Shown: positions 55,801 through 59,007, counted from the stretch's first letter. The stretch: 64,000 nt of DNA from Panopea generosa (GCA_029582155.1 CM055896.1:26379184-26443183); one strand, 5' to 3'. The notes: generated by a model from the letters alone, not told the origin. Numbers and translations are program-made.

Positions 55801-58800
55801 CACCCACCATATTTCCACTGATTCTACATAATGTCACTGCACAGTGAAGCTGTAAAACAGTATAATATTTACTGCCAACTTCTAGTTTATTTGAATAATT
55901 TCATGCCAAATTTCAGTAACTCCAGTTATAAGATTGTGAAATTATAGTATAAATTCCAAAACTTTTCAATAACCCTTTGTATGTTTTTTTTTATAGATGT
56001 TAACCTAAAGCATATTATTTGTACTTACAAAATGTAAAAAAATTATTACATAACTGTAATTTAACTGTGCAGTCTCCCCCACAGGCCATTTAAGCACAGG
56101 GACACCCAATCACTTGAATATCAGAAATGGTATGACCTAGTGCATGAATATCAGAAATGGTATGACCTAGTGCTCGAATATCAGAAATGGTATGACCTAG
56201 TGCTTGAATATCAGAAATGGTATGCCCTAGTGCTTGAAATTTTTTAACAATATCTTGCAAAAGCTTAACTTCCTTTAAATCTATATATTTCTTTGCACAT
56301 TTAAAAATATTTCAATGCCTAAAATGAAACAGACTAAACCAAATTATCTACACTGATTAATACCAAGTTTGACTAATGTAAGTCAATTTTAATGAGTGCT
56401 CTACCCAGTGCTTGGCAATGTGTTGGGGCGGACCTTCAAGTGTGGGCACTCCAGACAGCTTGAATTCGTACCTGTGGAGAAGCCTGCTGCAGTTAACATA
56501 AGCACTGTTGCATGCTTCTTGAATACACTTACATCTGTAATATTTATTGTACTATATTTACCAGGCATTGAAAAAGCAGGAGCAGCGCCTTAATGACTTG
56601 AAGAAGACGCTACAACGGGAATTAAAAGTGCAATCTTTACCAAATGATGAACCCATTGACCCAAAAATGGCCGCATTGACTCCACCATTACCACGGAAAA
56701 ATTCTCTCACAAAAAATACACATCATTCCGATAATAGTTTACGGACGAAACGTCAAAATTCACATGATCAAAGTCCGTACTCTAATGACCATGATAATCA
56801 AGGGTCTAGCACTAATTCATATGGAACTCAAGACTTTTTTGTGGGTCAGAATTTGACACTTGGTCATGGATCAGATGCAAATAGAACTCCATATGGTGTG
56901 AAAAGTTCTCATGGGCATGCAACAATATCAGTGAATGAGCGTGTTGGTGCTCAGTATAGTGCAGACTCCTACACTTCACAAAACTATAGTCGGACAGCAA
57001 CTACTCGAGAGTTTGACACAAGACATTTAGAAAAGGATATTAACTTCATGTATCTCAAACATGTTGTGATGAAATTTATGTTGAGCAGAGAACACGAGGT
57101 AGGTGCCTTTATCATATGTAATATATTATATATATATAATTATTATGTTCAGGTTTGATTGAATTGTCATGTAGAATTGAGTGTTTTAGTTGATTCCATT
57201 GTCATGTAGAATTGAGTGTTTTAGTTGATTCCATTGTCATGTAGATTGGAGTGTTTTTGGTTAATTACATTGTCATGTAGAATGGAGTGTTTTTGGTTAA
57301 TTCCATTCTCATGTAGATTGGAGGGTTTTTGGTTGATTCCATTGTCATGTAGATTGGAGTGTTTTTGGTTGATTCCATTGTCATGTAGAATGGAGTGTTT
57401 TTGGTTGATTCCATTCTCATGTAGAATGGAGTGTTTTTGGCTAATTACATTGTCATGTAGAATGGAGGGTTTTTGGTTGATTCCATTGTCATATAGAATG
57501 GAGTGTTCTGTAGAATGGAGTGTTTTTGGTTGATTCCATTGTCATGTAGAATGGAGTGTTTTTGGTTGATTCCATAGTCATGTAGAATGGAGTGTTTTTG
57601 GTTGATTCCATAGTCATGTAGAATGGAGTGTTTTTGGTTGATTCCATTGTCATGTAGAATGGAGTGTTTTTGGTTGATTCCATAGTCATGTAGAAAGGAG
57701 TATTTTTGGTGGATTCTATTATCATGTAGAATTGAGTGTTTTTGGTTGTTTCCATTATTATGTAGAATGGAGTGTTTTTAGTTGATTCCATTATCATGTA
57801 GAATTGAGTGTTTTTGATGATATCATTGTCATGTAGAATGGAGTGTTTTTGGTTGATTCCATTGTCATGTAGAATGGAGTGTTTTTAGTTGATCCATAGT
57901 CAAGTGTAAAATGGAGTGTTTTTGGTTGATTCCATTGTCATGTGTAGATTGGAGTGTTTTTGGTTGATCCATTGTTGTGTGTAGAACTGAGTGTTTTTGG
58001 TTGATCAACTGTTGTGTGTAGAATGGAGTGTTTTTGGTTGATTCCATTGTCATGTGTAGAATGGAGTGTTTTTGGTTGATCCATTGCCATGTGTAGAATG
58101 GAGTGTTTTTAGTTGATTCCATTGTCATGTGTAGAATGGAGTGTTTTTAGTTGATCCATTGTCGTGTGTAGAATGGAGTGTTTTTGGTTGATTCCATTGT
58201 CGTGTGTAGAATGGAGTGTTTTTAGTTGATCCATAGTCATGTGTAGAATGGAGTGTTTTTGGTTGATCCATTGTTATGTGTAGAATTGAGTGTTTTTGGT
58301 TAATCCATTGTCGTGTGTAGAATGGAGTGTTTTTGGTTGATATAATTATCGTGTGTAGAATGGAGTGATGTTGGTTGATATAATTATCGTGTGTAGAATT
58401 GAGTGTTTTTGGTTAATCCATAGTCATGTGTAGAATTGAGTGTTTTTGGTTAATCCATAGTCATGTGTAGAATGGAGTGTTTTTGGTTGATCCATTGTCA
58501 TGTGTAGAATGGAGTGTTTTGGTTGATCCATTGTCGTGTGTAGAATGGAGTGTTTTTGGTTGATCCATTGTCATGTGTAGTATGGAGTGGTTTTGGTTGT
58601 CAGATCCATTGTCATGTGTAGAATTGAGTGTTTTGGTTGATCCATTGTTGTGTGTAGAATGGAGTGTTTCTGAGAGACAGATAGTGTAGACCATAATCAG
58701 ATTGCAAGTAATTGGTACAACAAGTAAGTTTCACATTTTATACAAATGATACCATTGACATTAACAGAAAGCATTGACCAGTTCTATTATGCAATATTTT

Positions 58801-59007
58801 CAAAAGTCCAGTTTAACATATTTTGTTATATTTTTACCACAGGCTATACAGCTGATCAAGGCCGTGTCGTTGTTACTGAGGTTCACTCCGGATGAACAGA
58901 AACTGATAAAGGACACTCTGGAATGGAAAATGTCTTGGTTTGGTGGTACTCAACCCCCTGCTGTACTTAAGGGTCACGCCAATAAGATCATTCCACCATC
59001 GTACTGA
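1785..59007 (+). CDS. GOLGA1: Golgin-97 orthologue (GRIP-domain trans-Golgi tether), 16 exons, 5' end outside window
   Basis: The CDS is the join of 16 exons listed separately: 2426 nt, a split first codon, then 807 residues and a stop. All junctions keep phase and use GT/AG. The product is almost entirely charged, Leu/Gln-rich coiled coil, then a Ser/Asn-rich linker, then a C-terminal GRIP domain containing YLKHVV and KMSWFG. Several blocks align in order with human golgin-97 as I remember it: a KHM block in exon 2, LQE/LSG in exon 6, LERT/LERV in exon 10, and KTLQ-EL in exon 15. Family knowledge: golgin-97 is a peripheral trans-Golgi protein recruited by ARL1-GTP through the GRIP domain, and it tethers endosome-derived carriers. 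Human golgin-97 is 767 residues. This protein would exceed 900 with its missing N-terminus, partly because of a longer linker. The introns total over 54 kb and are mostly satellite. No promoter is visible. Confidence 0.93.
1883..3299. other. Intron 1, left part: diverged bivalve interspersed element
   Basis: AT-rich intron. From about 1985 (TTTAAGCCGAAGTCTCGGTGAGC) to about 2730 (GAGCGACTTGGGCCAATTCA) it resembles a decayed copy of the 'CTCACCTGAGCCGAAGG' family seen better at 47941-49060 and 59190-60520. The rest, up to the 75-bp array, is unique AT-rich sequence. No exon is recognised. About 11 residues present in human golgin-97 fall at this junction, so a very small unrecognised exon cannot be excluded. 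Confidence 0.45.
3300..8176. repeat. 75-bp tandem satellite, about 64 copies (intron 1)
   Basis: Units read TATCAAAGACAATCTCCCAG, then ATGCTCTACATAGATACACA, TGAACAAATCAATACCCAAG and TTACATTACTGTGTA. Three length classes recur: 75 bp; 76 bp ('GATGACTCTAC' in place of 'GATGCTCTAC'); and 79 bp ('AGACAAACAATC' in place of 'AGACAATC'). Because 75 is a multiple of three, stretches without the indels give spurious ORFs of repeated 25-residue units. There is no sign of a real protein. Confidence 0.96.
8177..8650. repeat. Degenerate AT-rich repeat flanking the 54-bp array (left side)
   Basis: Four or five diverged copies of a roughly 45-60 bp motif of the type TTCAATCTCCAAGTTGAATTA with ATATTTCAAA. 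Similar motifs occur on the far side of the 54-bp array at 19655-19810. The words AATCTCC-AA and ATATC/TTCAAAG are shared with the neighbouring 75-bp unit, so this may be an older part of the same family. Confidence 0.55.
8655..8790 (-). mobile_element. Partial tRNA-derived SINE head, minus strand, at the edge of the 54-bp array
   Basis: Read on the minus strand, 8790 to 8655 gives GGTGGTAGTGTAATGGATAG (A-box-like), then CAGAGGTTGCAGGTTCTACC (B-box-like). A SINE-like body with GGAAGCGGTCTCAAGAGC follows. The first part of this head is the same sequence as the 54-bp satellite unit that begins here, so the array seems to have grown from the SINE's tRNA-like end. The element is incomplete. Confidence 0.55.
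8755..19645. repeat. 54-bp tandem satellite, about 200 copies, 10.9 kb (intron 1)
   Basis: Units read GTGGCCAATACTCTATCCAT, then CACACTACCACCTGCATAAT, then ATATCTCTGTATGT. Variants mix CATCACACT/CATTACACT, TCTATCC/TCTTTCC and GTATGTGTGG/GTATGAGTGG. Because 54 is a multiple of three and the unit lacks stops in several frames, ORFs up to about 600 codons exist on both strands. All are 18-residue repeats and I treat none as genes. A higher-order pattern is present: the rare junction GGCCAGTATGTGTGG occurs at 11108, 13880 and 16715, and the junction CACACTACTCTATCCATTA near 9758 and 12378 (with one change near 15366). Confidence 0.97.
19646..20805. other. Intron 1 spacer: degenerate repeat, then AT-rich unique sequence
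   Basis: The first 160 bases resemble the degenerate repeat on the left side of the 54-bp array (TTCAATCTCGAAGTTGAATT, ATATCAAAGG). The remainder is AT-rich. Near 20660-20760 it has a piece of an interspersed repeat of the type GAGCTCCATTTCTTTCAAAC also seen at 25060 and, more diverged, at 43310 and 61970. No gene is seen. Confidence 0.5.
20806..21310. repeat. 20-bp tandem repeat (TACTACTACTGTGTAT), about 25 copies
   Basis: Units of GGTACTACTACTGTGTATCA or ...TATTA, with embedded TAC triplets. Copies are nearly identical, with a strict 20-bp period from 20811 on. A 133-codon ORF over it is only the repeat read through. Confidence 0.95.
21311..21846. other. End of intron 1, AT-rich, no gene seen
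   Basis: Diverged fragments of interspersed repeat (AATGACCTTGACCTCTACA at about 21483 and related text at 20728) lead to the exon 2 acceptor. No coding potential or RNA gene is recognised. Confidence 0.4.
21847..21975 (+). CDS. GOLGA1: Golgin-97 exon 2 (coiled coil, KLKHM block)
   Basis: Acceptor TTACAG, donor ATG|GTTTGT, 129 nt, phase 0 at both ends. Encodes residues 33-75: EMEELLQKLRETES, then KKEEEKEEMQGFATQEMGKL and KHM. The last part matches the human golgin-97 block DEMDELEGFQQQELSKIKHM closely, which fixes the register of the whole protein. The coiled coil is highly charged. Confidence 0.92.
21976..24693. other. Intron 2: interspersed repeats, no gene
   Basis: At 22157-22440 two copies of a roughly 135-bp unit lie in tandem (AAATATTAGTAAAAAAGTAT; TTTTTTCAGTC-GACAAAA). 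At 22495-22533 a hairpin (GTATTG...CAATAC) is followed by ACCGGTGTCTTGTT. At 22895-23300 there are about three diverged copies of a 165-bp repeat with GAATGAAACTTCACATGTGT and AGAGACAAGAACTATAAC. At 23943-23967 a perfect 8-bp stem occurs (GGTGTGCC/GGCACACC). At 24255-24308 lies another AGTCGAGCGC...CTCTTGTT terminus. The remainder is AT-rich, and small ORFs in it look random. Confidence 0.55.
24694..24833 (+). CDS. GOLGA1: Golgin-97 exon 3 (coiled coil)
   Basis: Acceptor CTCTCCTGCAG, donor AAAG|GTTAGC, 140 nt, ends in phase 2. Encodes residues 76-121: MIMNEEELARCQAELLDKGR, then LLEAEQKTSKDLKNELISMQ and DKVKTE. The following Arg is split across the intron. It aligns with the human stretch after KHM (LLKKEESLGKMEQELEARTR). 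The 3' end of this exon and its donor are tandemly triplicated in the intron. Confidence 0.9.
24792..24986 (+). repeat. 65-bp triplication spanning the exon 3 donor site
   Basis: Three consecutive 65-bp units (24792-24856, 24857-24921, 24922-24986). Each contains AAATGAGCTTATCA, a run ending AGAAAG|GTTAGCAC, and TATAATTATGTAC. The first unit includes the last 42 nt of exon 3. Copies 2 and 3 therefore carry decoy donors at 24899 and 24964. Use of these would add 65 or 130 nt and hit an in-frame TAA before the second donor. Confidence 0.95.
25283..25394 (+). CDS. GOLGA1: Golgin-97 exon 4 (coiled coil)
   Basis: Acceptor TGTTTTACAG, donor GAG|GTTAAT, 112 nt. One base completes Arg122; it then reads CRLEDESVGHSKIVSTLTKE and RMALEESLTDIKSQLTE (to residue 159), ending in phase 0. 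The pattern fits the human segment LEEQRDHV...KTGAESKI. GC content is higher than in the surrounding intron, as in the other exons. Confidence 0.9.
25395..25810 (-). mobile_element. 5'-truncated tRNA-SINE (minus strand) and intron start
   Basis: From about 25545 to 25790 the reverse complement matches the SINE at 63644-63936. Shared words include ACAGTCTCTATGATGACTGA, TTTACAACATTGTGTCTC, GAGTACTGGTTAAC and GTTAGGTTAACTGATCA. The B-box side of the tRNA head (GTGAGTTCGAATTCCCACC, minus strand) is present, but the A box is missing. Upstream, 25475-25520 carries a fragment like the GTGAGC...GTGTC start of the CTCACCTGAGCC family. Confidence 0.75.
25811..29325. repeat. 63-bp tandem satellite, about 55 copies (intron after exon 4)
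   Basis: Units read TATCATGTTAACAGTGTACA, then GGGTATTTTTCCTGGCTATG, then TAGGATGATGCATAAACTGT and CTA. Copies differ by CTATATC/CAATATC, GGGTATT/GGGTGTT and CATG/CGTG. A block with the short junction AGGATGTCTCATCTATATC and the variant CAGCTTATTTTTCC occurs twice, 935 bp apart (27051 and 27986). The last copies, near 29280, are degenerate. Confidence 0.96.
29326..30168. repeat. 55-bp tandem repeat with two alternating unit types
   Basis: About 15 units. Type A begins CAAGCTTTTGATCAGTGATC and type B begins CAGGTTTTTGATGAACAGTC. Both continue CTACAGATGTTTATAAGTGT and GTTCTGAACCAC; some lack TATAAG and are shorter. The array ends 26 bp before the exon 5 acceptor AG. Confidence 0.94.
30195..30290 (+). 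CDS. GOLGA1: Golgin-97 exon 5 (coiled coil, 32 codons)
   Basis: Acceptor GAATTTTTCAG, donor AAG|GTGGGT, 96 nt, phase 0-0. Encodes residues 160-191: KSSTMSSIQSKYADLESTHQ, then TLVRNSELYKNK. Similarity to human golgin-97 is weak here, but phase, coding quality and position between well-matched exons 4 and 6 support it. It is one of five exons of exactly 96 nt. Confidence 0.87.
30291..30734 (-). mobile_element. Intron 5 start with diverged tRNA-SINE, minus strand
   Basis: From about 30425 to 30600 the reverse complement reads GTTAGTGGTAATGCATCTGA (A-box-like), GGTTATGAGTTTGAATCC (B-box-like), then ATTGTCTCTGTGATGATTGA and TGTTGGGAAGTAGTTAGTGA. It belongs to the same family as the 63644-63936 SINE but is more diverged. 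The rest is AT-rich intron. Confidence 0.65.
30735..32570. repeat. 50-bp tandem satellite, about 36 copies (intron 5)
   Basis: Units read CTCCTACCCCTATAATTGTA, then TGATGTTTTCTATTGTTATG, then TCACTCAAAC. Some copies have ATTATATGG in place of ATTGTATGA and TCGCTCATAC in place of TCACTCAAAC. The plus strand of the unit is pyrimidine-rich. The array ends about 50 bp before the exon 6 acceptor. Confidence 0.96.
32624..32752 (+). CDS. GOLGA1: Golgin-97 exon 6 (coiled coil, LSG block)
   Basis: Acceptor GTGCTTGGCAG, 129 nt, phase 0-0, residues 192-234: MNQQHQEKDDQIEQLQERVK, then LLEQREQDHTLSGDERLVAL and EKE. This is one of the clearest matches to human golgin-97 (EKEDVITHLQEKVASLEKRL...NLSGEEHLQEL). 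The donor GAG|GTCATT is weak but keeps the phase. Confidence 0.92.
32753..33349. other. Intron 6 start, AT-rich, no gene seen
   Basis: Unique AT-rich sequence. It holds a small C-rich patch (CCCCCTCCCTCCACCCCCAC at about 33246) and no convincing ORF, RNA gene or repeat. A text similar to 33290-33345 (ACATTTTAAAAGCATTTT... TATTTTACATGTAGTATTG) reappears at 42370-42455, so it is an interspersed fragment. Confidence 0.4.
33350..37445. repeat. 42-bp tandem satellite, about 98 copies (intron 6)
   Basis: Units read AGTCTCCGTATTGATGTCAC, then CATCATAAATAACAATTAGT, then CA. The left half is mostly GTCACCATCATAA. From about 35390 subtypes with GTTGCCATC, GTCGCCTTC and CTCGGTATT dominate, so two subfamilies abut. 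A 294-bp (seven-unit) block is repeated near 33808 and 34102. Because 42 is a multiple of three, the minus strand shows ORFs of 189 and 376 codons that are only 14-residue repeats. Confidence 0.96.
37446..37655. other. Intron 6 spacer, no feature seen
   Basis: AT-rich unique sequence between the 42-bp array and a SINE. Nothing coding is recognised. Confidence 0.4.
37669..37899 (+). mobile_element. tRNA-derived SINE with perfect 13-bp target-site duplication
   Basis: The 231-bp body begins GGTCCACCATGGCC. The A box TGGCCAAGTGG is at 37679-37689 and the B box GGTCTGAGTCC at 37731-37741. The 3' part has AAAATGGCGTTAAACACCAT and an A-rich tail. The flanks TTGTTGATATTAA at 37656-37668 and 37900-37912 are identical, which is the mark of LINE-assisted retrotransposition and a recent insertion. 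The 3' motif is typical of molluscan SINEs as I know them. It is a non-coding, transposed copy and not a tRNA gene. Confidence 0.93.
37913..38184. other. Intron 6 end with hairpin/CTCTTGT terminus
   Basis: At 38045-38092 there is a copy of the terminus GACAAGCTTATAATAGTAGA followed by the stem ACTGT...ACAG and CTCTTGT. It is the same type as at 1255-1303 and 24260-24308. Confidence 0.45.
38185..38280 (+). CDS. GOLGA1: Golgin-97 exon 7 (coiled coil, 32 codons)
   Basis: Acceptor ATGTTATAG, donor CAG|GTACTG, 96 nt, phase 0-0. Residues 235-266: RDGLERKLTETREQLSQIKS, then SWSEKITHLEDQ. It aligns with the human stretch EKTLAEQNLEDTRQQLLAAR...INTLE. Confidence 0.91.
39263..39784 (-). CDS. Unknown 173-residue ORF with one membrane segment, inside the TIR transposon
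   Basis: An intact ORF antisense to the host gene. It starts MYELIRWRNT, has a hydrophobic helix at about residues 73-90 (QLYGGIAIIVCVSALFV), then a soluble tail with NAKSIVTKN, SAVEITSTFS and GKSRYFLVVAQ, ending FRHP. It is not repeat-derived and is the only long non-satellite ORF in the window outside the golgin exons. On the minus strand an AATAAA lies about 240 bp past the stop (39016-39021). The layout (helix, basic stretch, beta-like tail with a GKSRYFL-like motif) recalls the C-terminal half of TMEM223, but this is only an impression. A captured host-gene fragment or a chance ORF are alternatives. Confidence 0.35.
   Translation of the reverse strand: MYELIRWRNTLVAGCYPVYFINLMPRCHVTKLSPQVNFTNYISIFDVSDTFTSNMDMNIQTCIILNSAKTTIQLYGGIAIIVCVSALFVRWCKTIIYLAQKETPRNAKSIVTKNLNWDIVSAVEITSTFSDLSSHALRLILTPASEKIMGKSRYFLVVAQKHKLDCEIVFRHP
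40217..40516 (-). pseudogene. 99-codon antisense ORF in the TIR transposon, unrecognised, probably not functional
   Basis: Reads MRSDTLQQMGRIVKNEGMPS, then HRNCEKATWSTPC and a basic tail. It lies upstream of the 173-codon ORF on the same strand. No family is recognised and the length is within chance range for this composition. It might be an eroded piece of a transposon gene. Confidence 0.15.
41014..41400 (+). repeat. 39-bp minisatellite built from the exon 8 splice acceptor
   Basis: About 9-10 units (some shortened to about 29 bp) of the form TTACAG|ATATCTCATCTCAATGGC then ACATATACATGTATC. The last unit runs into exon 8, whose own start is TTACAG|ATATCTCATCTCAATGGC. Decoy acceptors TTACAG or CTTAG before ATATCTCA recur upstream from 41019. 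Two ORFs over the region (136 and 193 codons) are in frames other than that of exon 8. Confidence 0.95.
41384..41479 (+). CDS. GOLGA1: Golgin-97 exon 8 (coiled coil, 32 codons)
   Basis: Acceptor ATCTTACAG at the 3' end of the minisatellite, donor GAG|GTCAGT, 96 nt, phase 0-0. Residues 267-298: ISHLNGKIAEDNEELSQAQT, then TTDMVRTNMQKE. It corresponds to the human VRELEQTLQASEEQLQQSKG area. Choice of this acceptor over the upstream decoys rests on length, phase and the end of the repeat; the decoys would add repeat-derived residues or shift frame. Confidence 0.86.
41480..42993. other. Intron 8: interspersed element and AT-rich sequence
   Basis: The segment 41538-41859 is a copy of an element also present at 45550-45863. 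Shared text includes AGATTTTAAAATAGCTTGAC, GCATTTACCTGTAGAAATAC, ATACATCGCTACCTATT and GGGGGCATGCGACACTTACC, ending in a small CACT...AGTG stem and TTTCTTGTT. The segment 42370-42455 matches text near 33290. The C/T-rich stretch 42770-42970 contains overlapping ORFs of 68 and 75 codons that are pyrimidine-tract artefacts. Confidence 0.6.
42994..43089 (+). CDS. GOLGA1: Golgin-97 exon 9 (coiled coil, 32 codons)
   Basis: Acceptor TTACTTACAG, donor GAG|GTAGGT, 96 nt, phase 0-0. Residues 299-330: IESMKEKLSESNKKVEENTE, then LVTSKEAYFKKE. It is a Lys/Glu-rich coiled coil. Homology to human is low, but phase and both splice sites are good. Confidence 0.87.
43090..43751. other. Intron 9, interspersed fragment, no gene
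   Basis: Contains a diverged 'TTTAGCTCCTTTTCTCAGAA...TTGTTTGGCTTAAAGTCA' fragment (about 43312), related to copies at 20670, 25060 and 61970, and 'GTGACCTTGACCTCTGTAG' text. No coding sequence is seen. Confidence 0.45.
43752..43904 (+). CDS. GOLGA1: Golgin-97 exon 10 (coiled coil, LERV block)
   Basis: Acceptor GTCTGATCTACAG, donor ATT|GTAAGT (consensus), 153 nt, phase 0-0. Residues 331-381: KLELETEVSQMKLEMVDLET, QLRSKIISLENQILSLERVK, then THEKSLLEEQI. It matches the human stretch ALEQQFLERTQALEAQIVAL followed by ERTRAADQTTAEQGM. Confidence 0.92.
43905..45974. other. Intron 10: diverged ~165-bp repeats plus a copy of the intron 8 element
   Basis: From about 44155 to 45545 there are roughly seven imperfect units of a 150-170 bp bivalve repeat. 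Shared words include GTCCGGCCTGTAACTTTGTC, ATGGATGGATTTCAAAAACA, TTGATCAACATGACATGA, AAGACCCAGA and CAAAGGTCAAGGTCACACTT. The segment 45550-45863 is the element shared with intron 8, ending in TTTCTTGTT. No gene is seen. Confidence 0.75.
45975..46070 (+). CDS. GOLGA1: Golgin-97 exon 11 (coiled coil, 32 codons)
   Basis: Acceptor TATCCTCCAG, donor CAG|GTACTC, 96 nt, phase 0-0. Residues 382-413: SKYECEEKESLEKLVCTETR, then LEEAEDTNHKLQ. It is the fifth exon of exactly 96 nt. Two Cys are unusual in this otherwise Cys-poor rod. Confidence 0.88.
46339..46740. repeat. Head-to-head (inverted) 20-bp minisatellite in intron 11
   Basis: From 46339 to about 46480, about seven units read ATTCTTTCCCTGCCTAGTTA-like. 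From about 46487 to 46740, about twelve units read the reverse complement, GGCTGGGAAAGAATCAGTGA-like. The switch point is near TTACTGATTTTACTGAATCAGTGAG. Unit variants (GGCAGGGAAAGAATTAACTA, GGAAATAAT) occur on both sides. The arrangement could form a long imperfect hairpin. Confidence 0.92.
46858..47050 (+). CDS. GOLGA1: Golgin-97 exon 12 (coiled coil)
   Basis: Acceptor TTTTCCCTGACAG, donor AAAG|GTATGG, 193 nt, phase 0 to 1. Residues 414-477: SQIKEVEKTCDNLKLEINNK, QTQLAQVKAQVKMLEDELKL, SKEKLETSKEKSKSIDSELI, then SCNK; the next Glu is split. An alternative AG two bases downstream would break the phase. It is a strong heptad-like coiled coil. Confidence 0.91.
47051..47940. other. Intron 12 start: interspersed repeat copies
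   Basis: From about 47325 there is bivalve intron-repeat text (TTTAGCTCCTTTGAGCAAAA, AGCTAGAGGTGAGC) with two diverged copies of 'CATAATGTCTTAGACAAGTTC...GCCAAATTGGATAATGTTG' (about 47380 and 47575). The segment 47880-47940 is a short, incomplete copy of the GCTCACAGGTGAG...GTGTCTGTCGTCTGCC start, which abuts the full element at 47941. Confidence 0.5.
47941..49060 (+). mobile_element. Non-autonomous 'CTCACCTGAGCCGAAGG' element with internal 185-bp repeats
   Basis: Starts TAGCTCACCTGAGCCGAAGG with a palindromic TCACCTGAGCC/GGCTCACAGGTGA start. It contains about five diverged copies of a 175-185 bp unit (AGAAACTACTGGCTTGATTT, AATTTCACAGAAATGTTCC, TTGGGTGACCC, CAAGTTTGTTCAAGCC, AAAAAACATGGCCNCCAGGG). 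It ends GGTGAGTGATATAGGGCTAT then CTTGGCCCTCTTGTT, where AGGGC...GCCCT is a terminal stem followed by CTTGTT. The end structure resembles helentron-type non-autonomous elements, by inference only. Confidence 0.75.
49061..49942. other. Intron 12 end: more interspersed repeat copies
   Basis: Contains a continuation-like copy of the same superfamily (AACTTTATCTTTAAACGTCT, 'AAATTTGTTTATATTTGGTA' repeated near 49390 and 49520) and a fragment of the CAAGGTCAAGGTCAC-type repeat at 49610-49815 (TTGAGTTTGTTTGACAACAC). No gene is seen. Confidence 0.5.
49943..50124 (+). CDS. GOLGA1: Golgin-97 exon 13 (coiled coil)
   Basis: Acceptor ACTATTACAG, donor AAG|GTGGGG, 182 nt. Two bases complete Glu478; it then reads KDELMLRNAELSQQLAAVQR, SAQNDKNMLEEDKRGLEHDL, then KATTEAENMLKQQCEELANK (residues 479-538), ending in phase 0. 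It is consistent with the distal rod of golgin-97. Confidence 0.91.
50125..50444. other. Intron 13 start, AT-rich, no feature seen
   Basis: Unique AT-rich sequence leading into the 36-bp array. No ORF, RNA gene or older repeat is recognised. Confidence 0.4.
50445..53958. repeat. 36-bp tandem satellite, about 98 copies (intron 13)
   Basis: Units read TTACTAGTGTTAAAACTTTA then CTTAATAACCACTACG. Variants are not randomly placed: AGTTAAAACTTTAC units cluster at 50650-51380, while GTGACTAGTGTTAAACC units dominate after 52880. One copy near 51030 has a partial duplication (TTAATACTTAATAACC). Since 36 is a multiple of three, ORFs of up to 292 codons appear; they are 12-residue repeats, not proteins. 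Confidence 0.97.
53959..54123. other. Intron 13 end
   Basis: A short unique stretch with a dinucleotide-rich patch ends at the unusual acceptor TTGTTGTTAAG. Nothing else is seen. Confidence 0.4.
54124..54234 (+). CDS. GOLGA1: Golgin-97 exon 14 (coiled coil, before the linker)
   Basis: 111 nt, phase 0-0, donor AAG|GTAAAT. Residues 539-575: VEEMTLAQSNHTSNSEDIGR, then LQETVTALEDQLMEKNK. The last part matches human LTQLQKEKQDLEQQLLEKNK very well. The acceptor is AAG preceded by a mixed T/G tract, weaker than at the other exons, and the exon itself begins GTAGAG. Confidence 0.91.
54235..56112. other. Intron 14: 'TAGCTCTACTGGC' interspersed element and AT-rich sequence
   Basis: From about 54532 (TAGCTCTACTGGCTAAAGTC, AGAAGGGCTTATG, CATTGTCCGTC) to about 55590 the sequence belongs to the same repeat family as 62193-63360. 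Shared text includes TTCTCATTTTCTCATCTATTTG, AAGGAGGATTGAATT and CAAAAGG-GTT. Nothing coding is recognised in it. The rest is unique. Confidence 0.55.
56113..56240. repeat. 30-bp tandem repeat, about 4 copies
   Basis: Units of GAATATCAGAAATGGTATGA then CCTAGTGCTT, nearly identical, in intron 14. Confidence 0.93.
56241..56564. other. Intron 14 end
   Basis: AT-rich, with a slightly more GC-rich stretch at 56395-56515. A short ORF there has no recognisable product and no phase-compatible splice pair with exons 14 and 15. It is treated as intron. Confidence 0.45.
56565..57098 (+). CDS. GOLGA1: Golgin-97 exon 15: end of coiled coil, disordered linker, first half of GRIP domain
   Basis: Acceptor ATATTTACCAG, donor GAG|GTAGGT, 534 nt, phase 0-0, residues 576-753. 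It opens with ALKKQEQRLNDLKKTLQREL, matching human QMQQRMLELRKTLQKEL. A linker of about 125 residues rich in Ser, Asn, His and Thr follows (PPLPRKNSLTKN, SDNSLRTKRQNSHDQSPYSN, SYTSQNYSRTATTREF), much longer than in human. It closes with EKDINFMYLKHVVMKFMLSR and EHE, the first half of the GRIP domain. Tyr738 in MYLKHVV is the conserved GRIP tyrosine known to be needed for ARL1 binding and Golgi targeting. Confidence 0.95.
57155..58672. repeat. 36/37-bp tandem satellite, about 42 copies, in the intron splitting the GRIP domain
   Basis: Units on the left read TTCCATTGTCATGTAGAATG then GAGTGTTTTTGGTTGA (36 bp). From about 57900 the unit becomes CCATTGTCATGTGTAGAATG then GAGTGTTTTTGGTTGAT (36-37 bp). 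The array starts about 55 bp after the exon 15 donor. Minus-strand ORFs of 77-102 codons here are repeat artefacts. Confidence 0.95.
58843..59007 (+). CDS. GOLGA1: Golgin-97 exon 16: second half of GRIP domain and stop
   Basis: Acceptor ATTTTTACCACAG, 54 codons plus TGA at 59005-59007. Residues 754-807: AIQLIKAVSLLLRFTPDEQK, LIKDTLEWKMSWFGGTQPPA, then VLKGHANKIIPPSY. Human golgin-97 has [20 protein letters not shown] and LKETLEYKMSWFG at the same place. With exon 15 this forms an apparently complete GRIP domain. The short tail after WFG is of usual size for the family. Confidence 0.96.
   Translation, partial: AIQLIKAVSLLLRFTPDEQKLIKDTLEWKMSWFGGTQPPAVLKGHANKIIPPSY

Noticed and set aside
56396..56593. 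A 65-codon ORF just before exon 15 as an extra golgin exon
   Set aside because: It overlaps exon 15 in another frame and has no phase-compatible splice sites; exon 14 to exon 15 already gives continuous human-like sequence (EKNK then ALKKQEQR).
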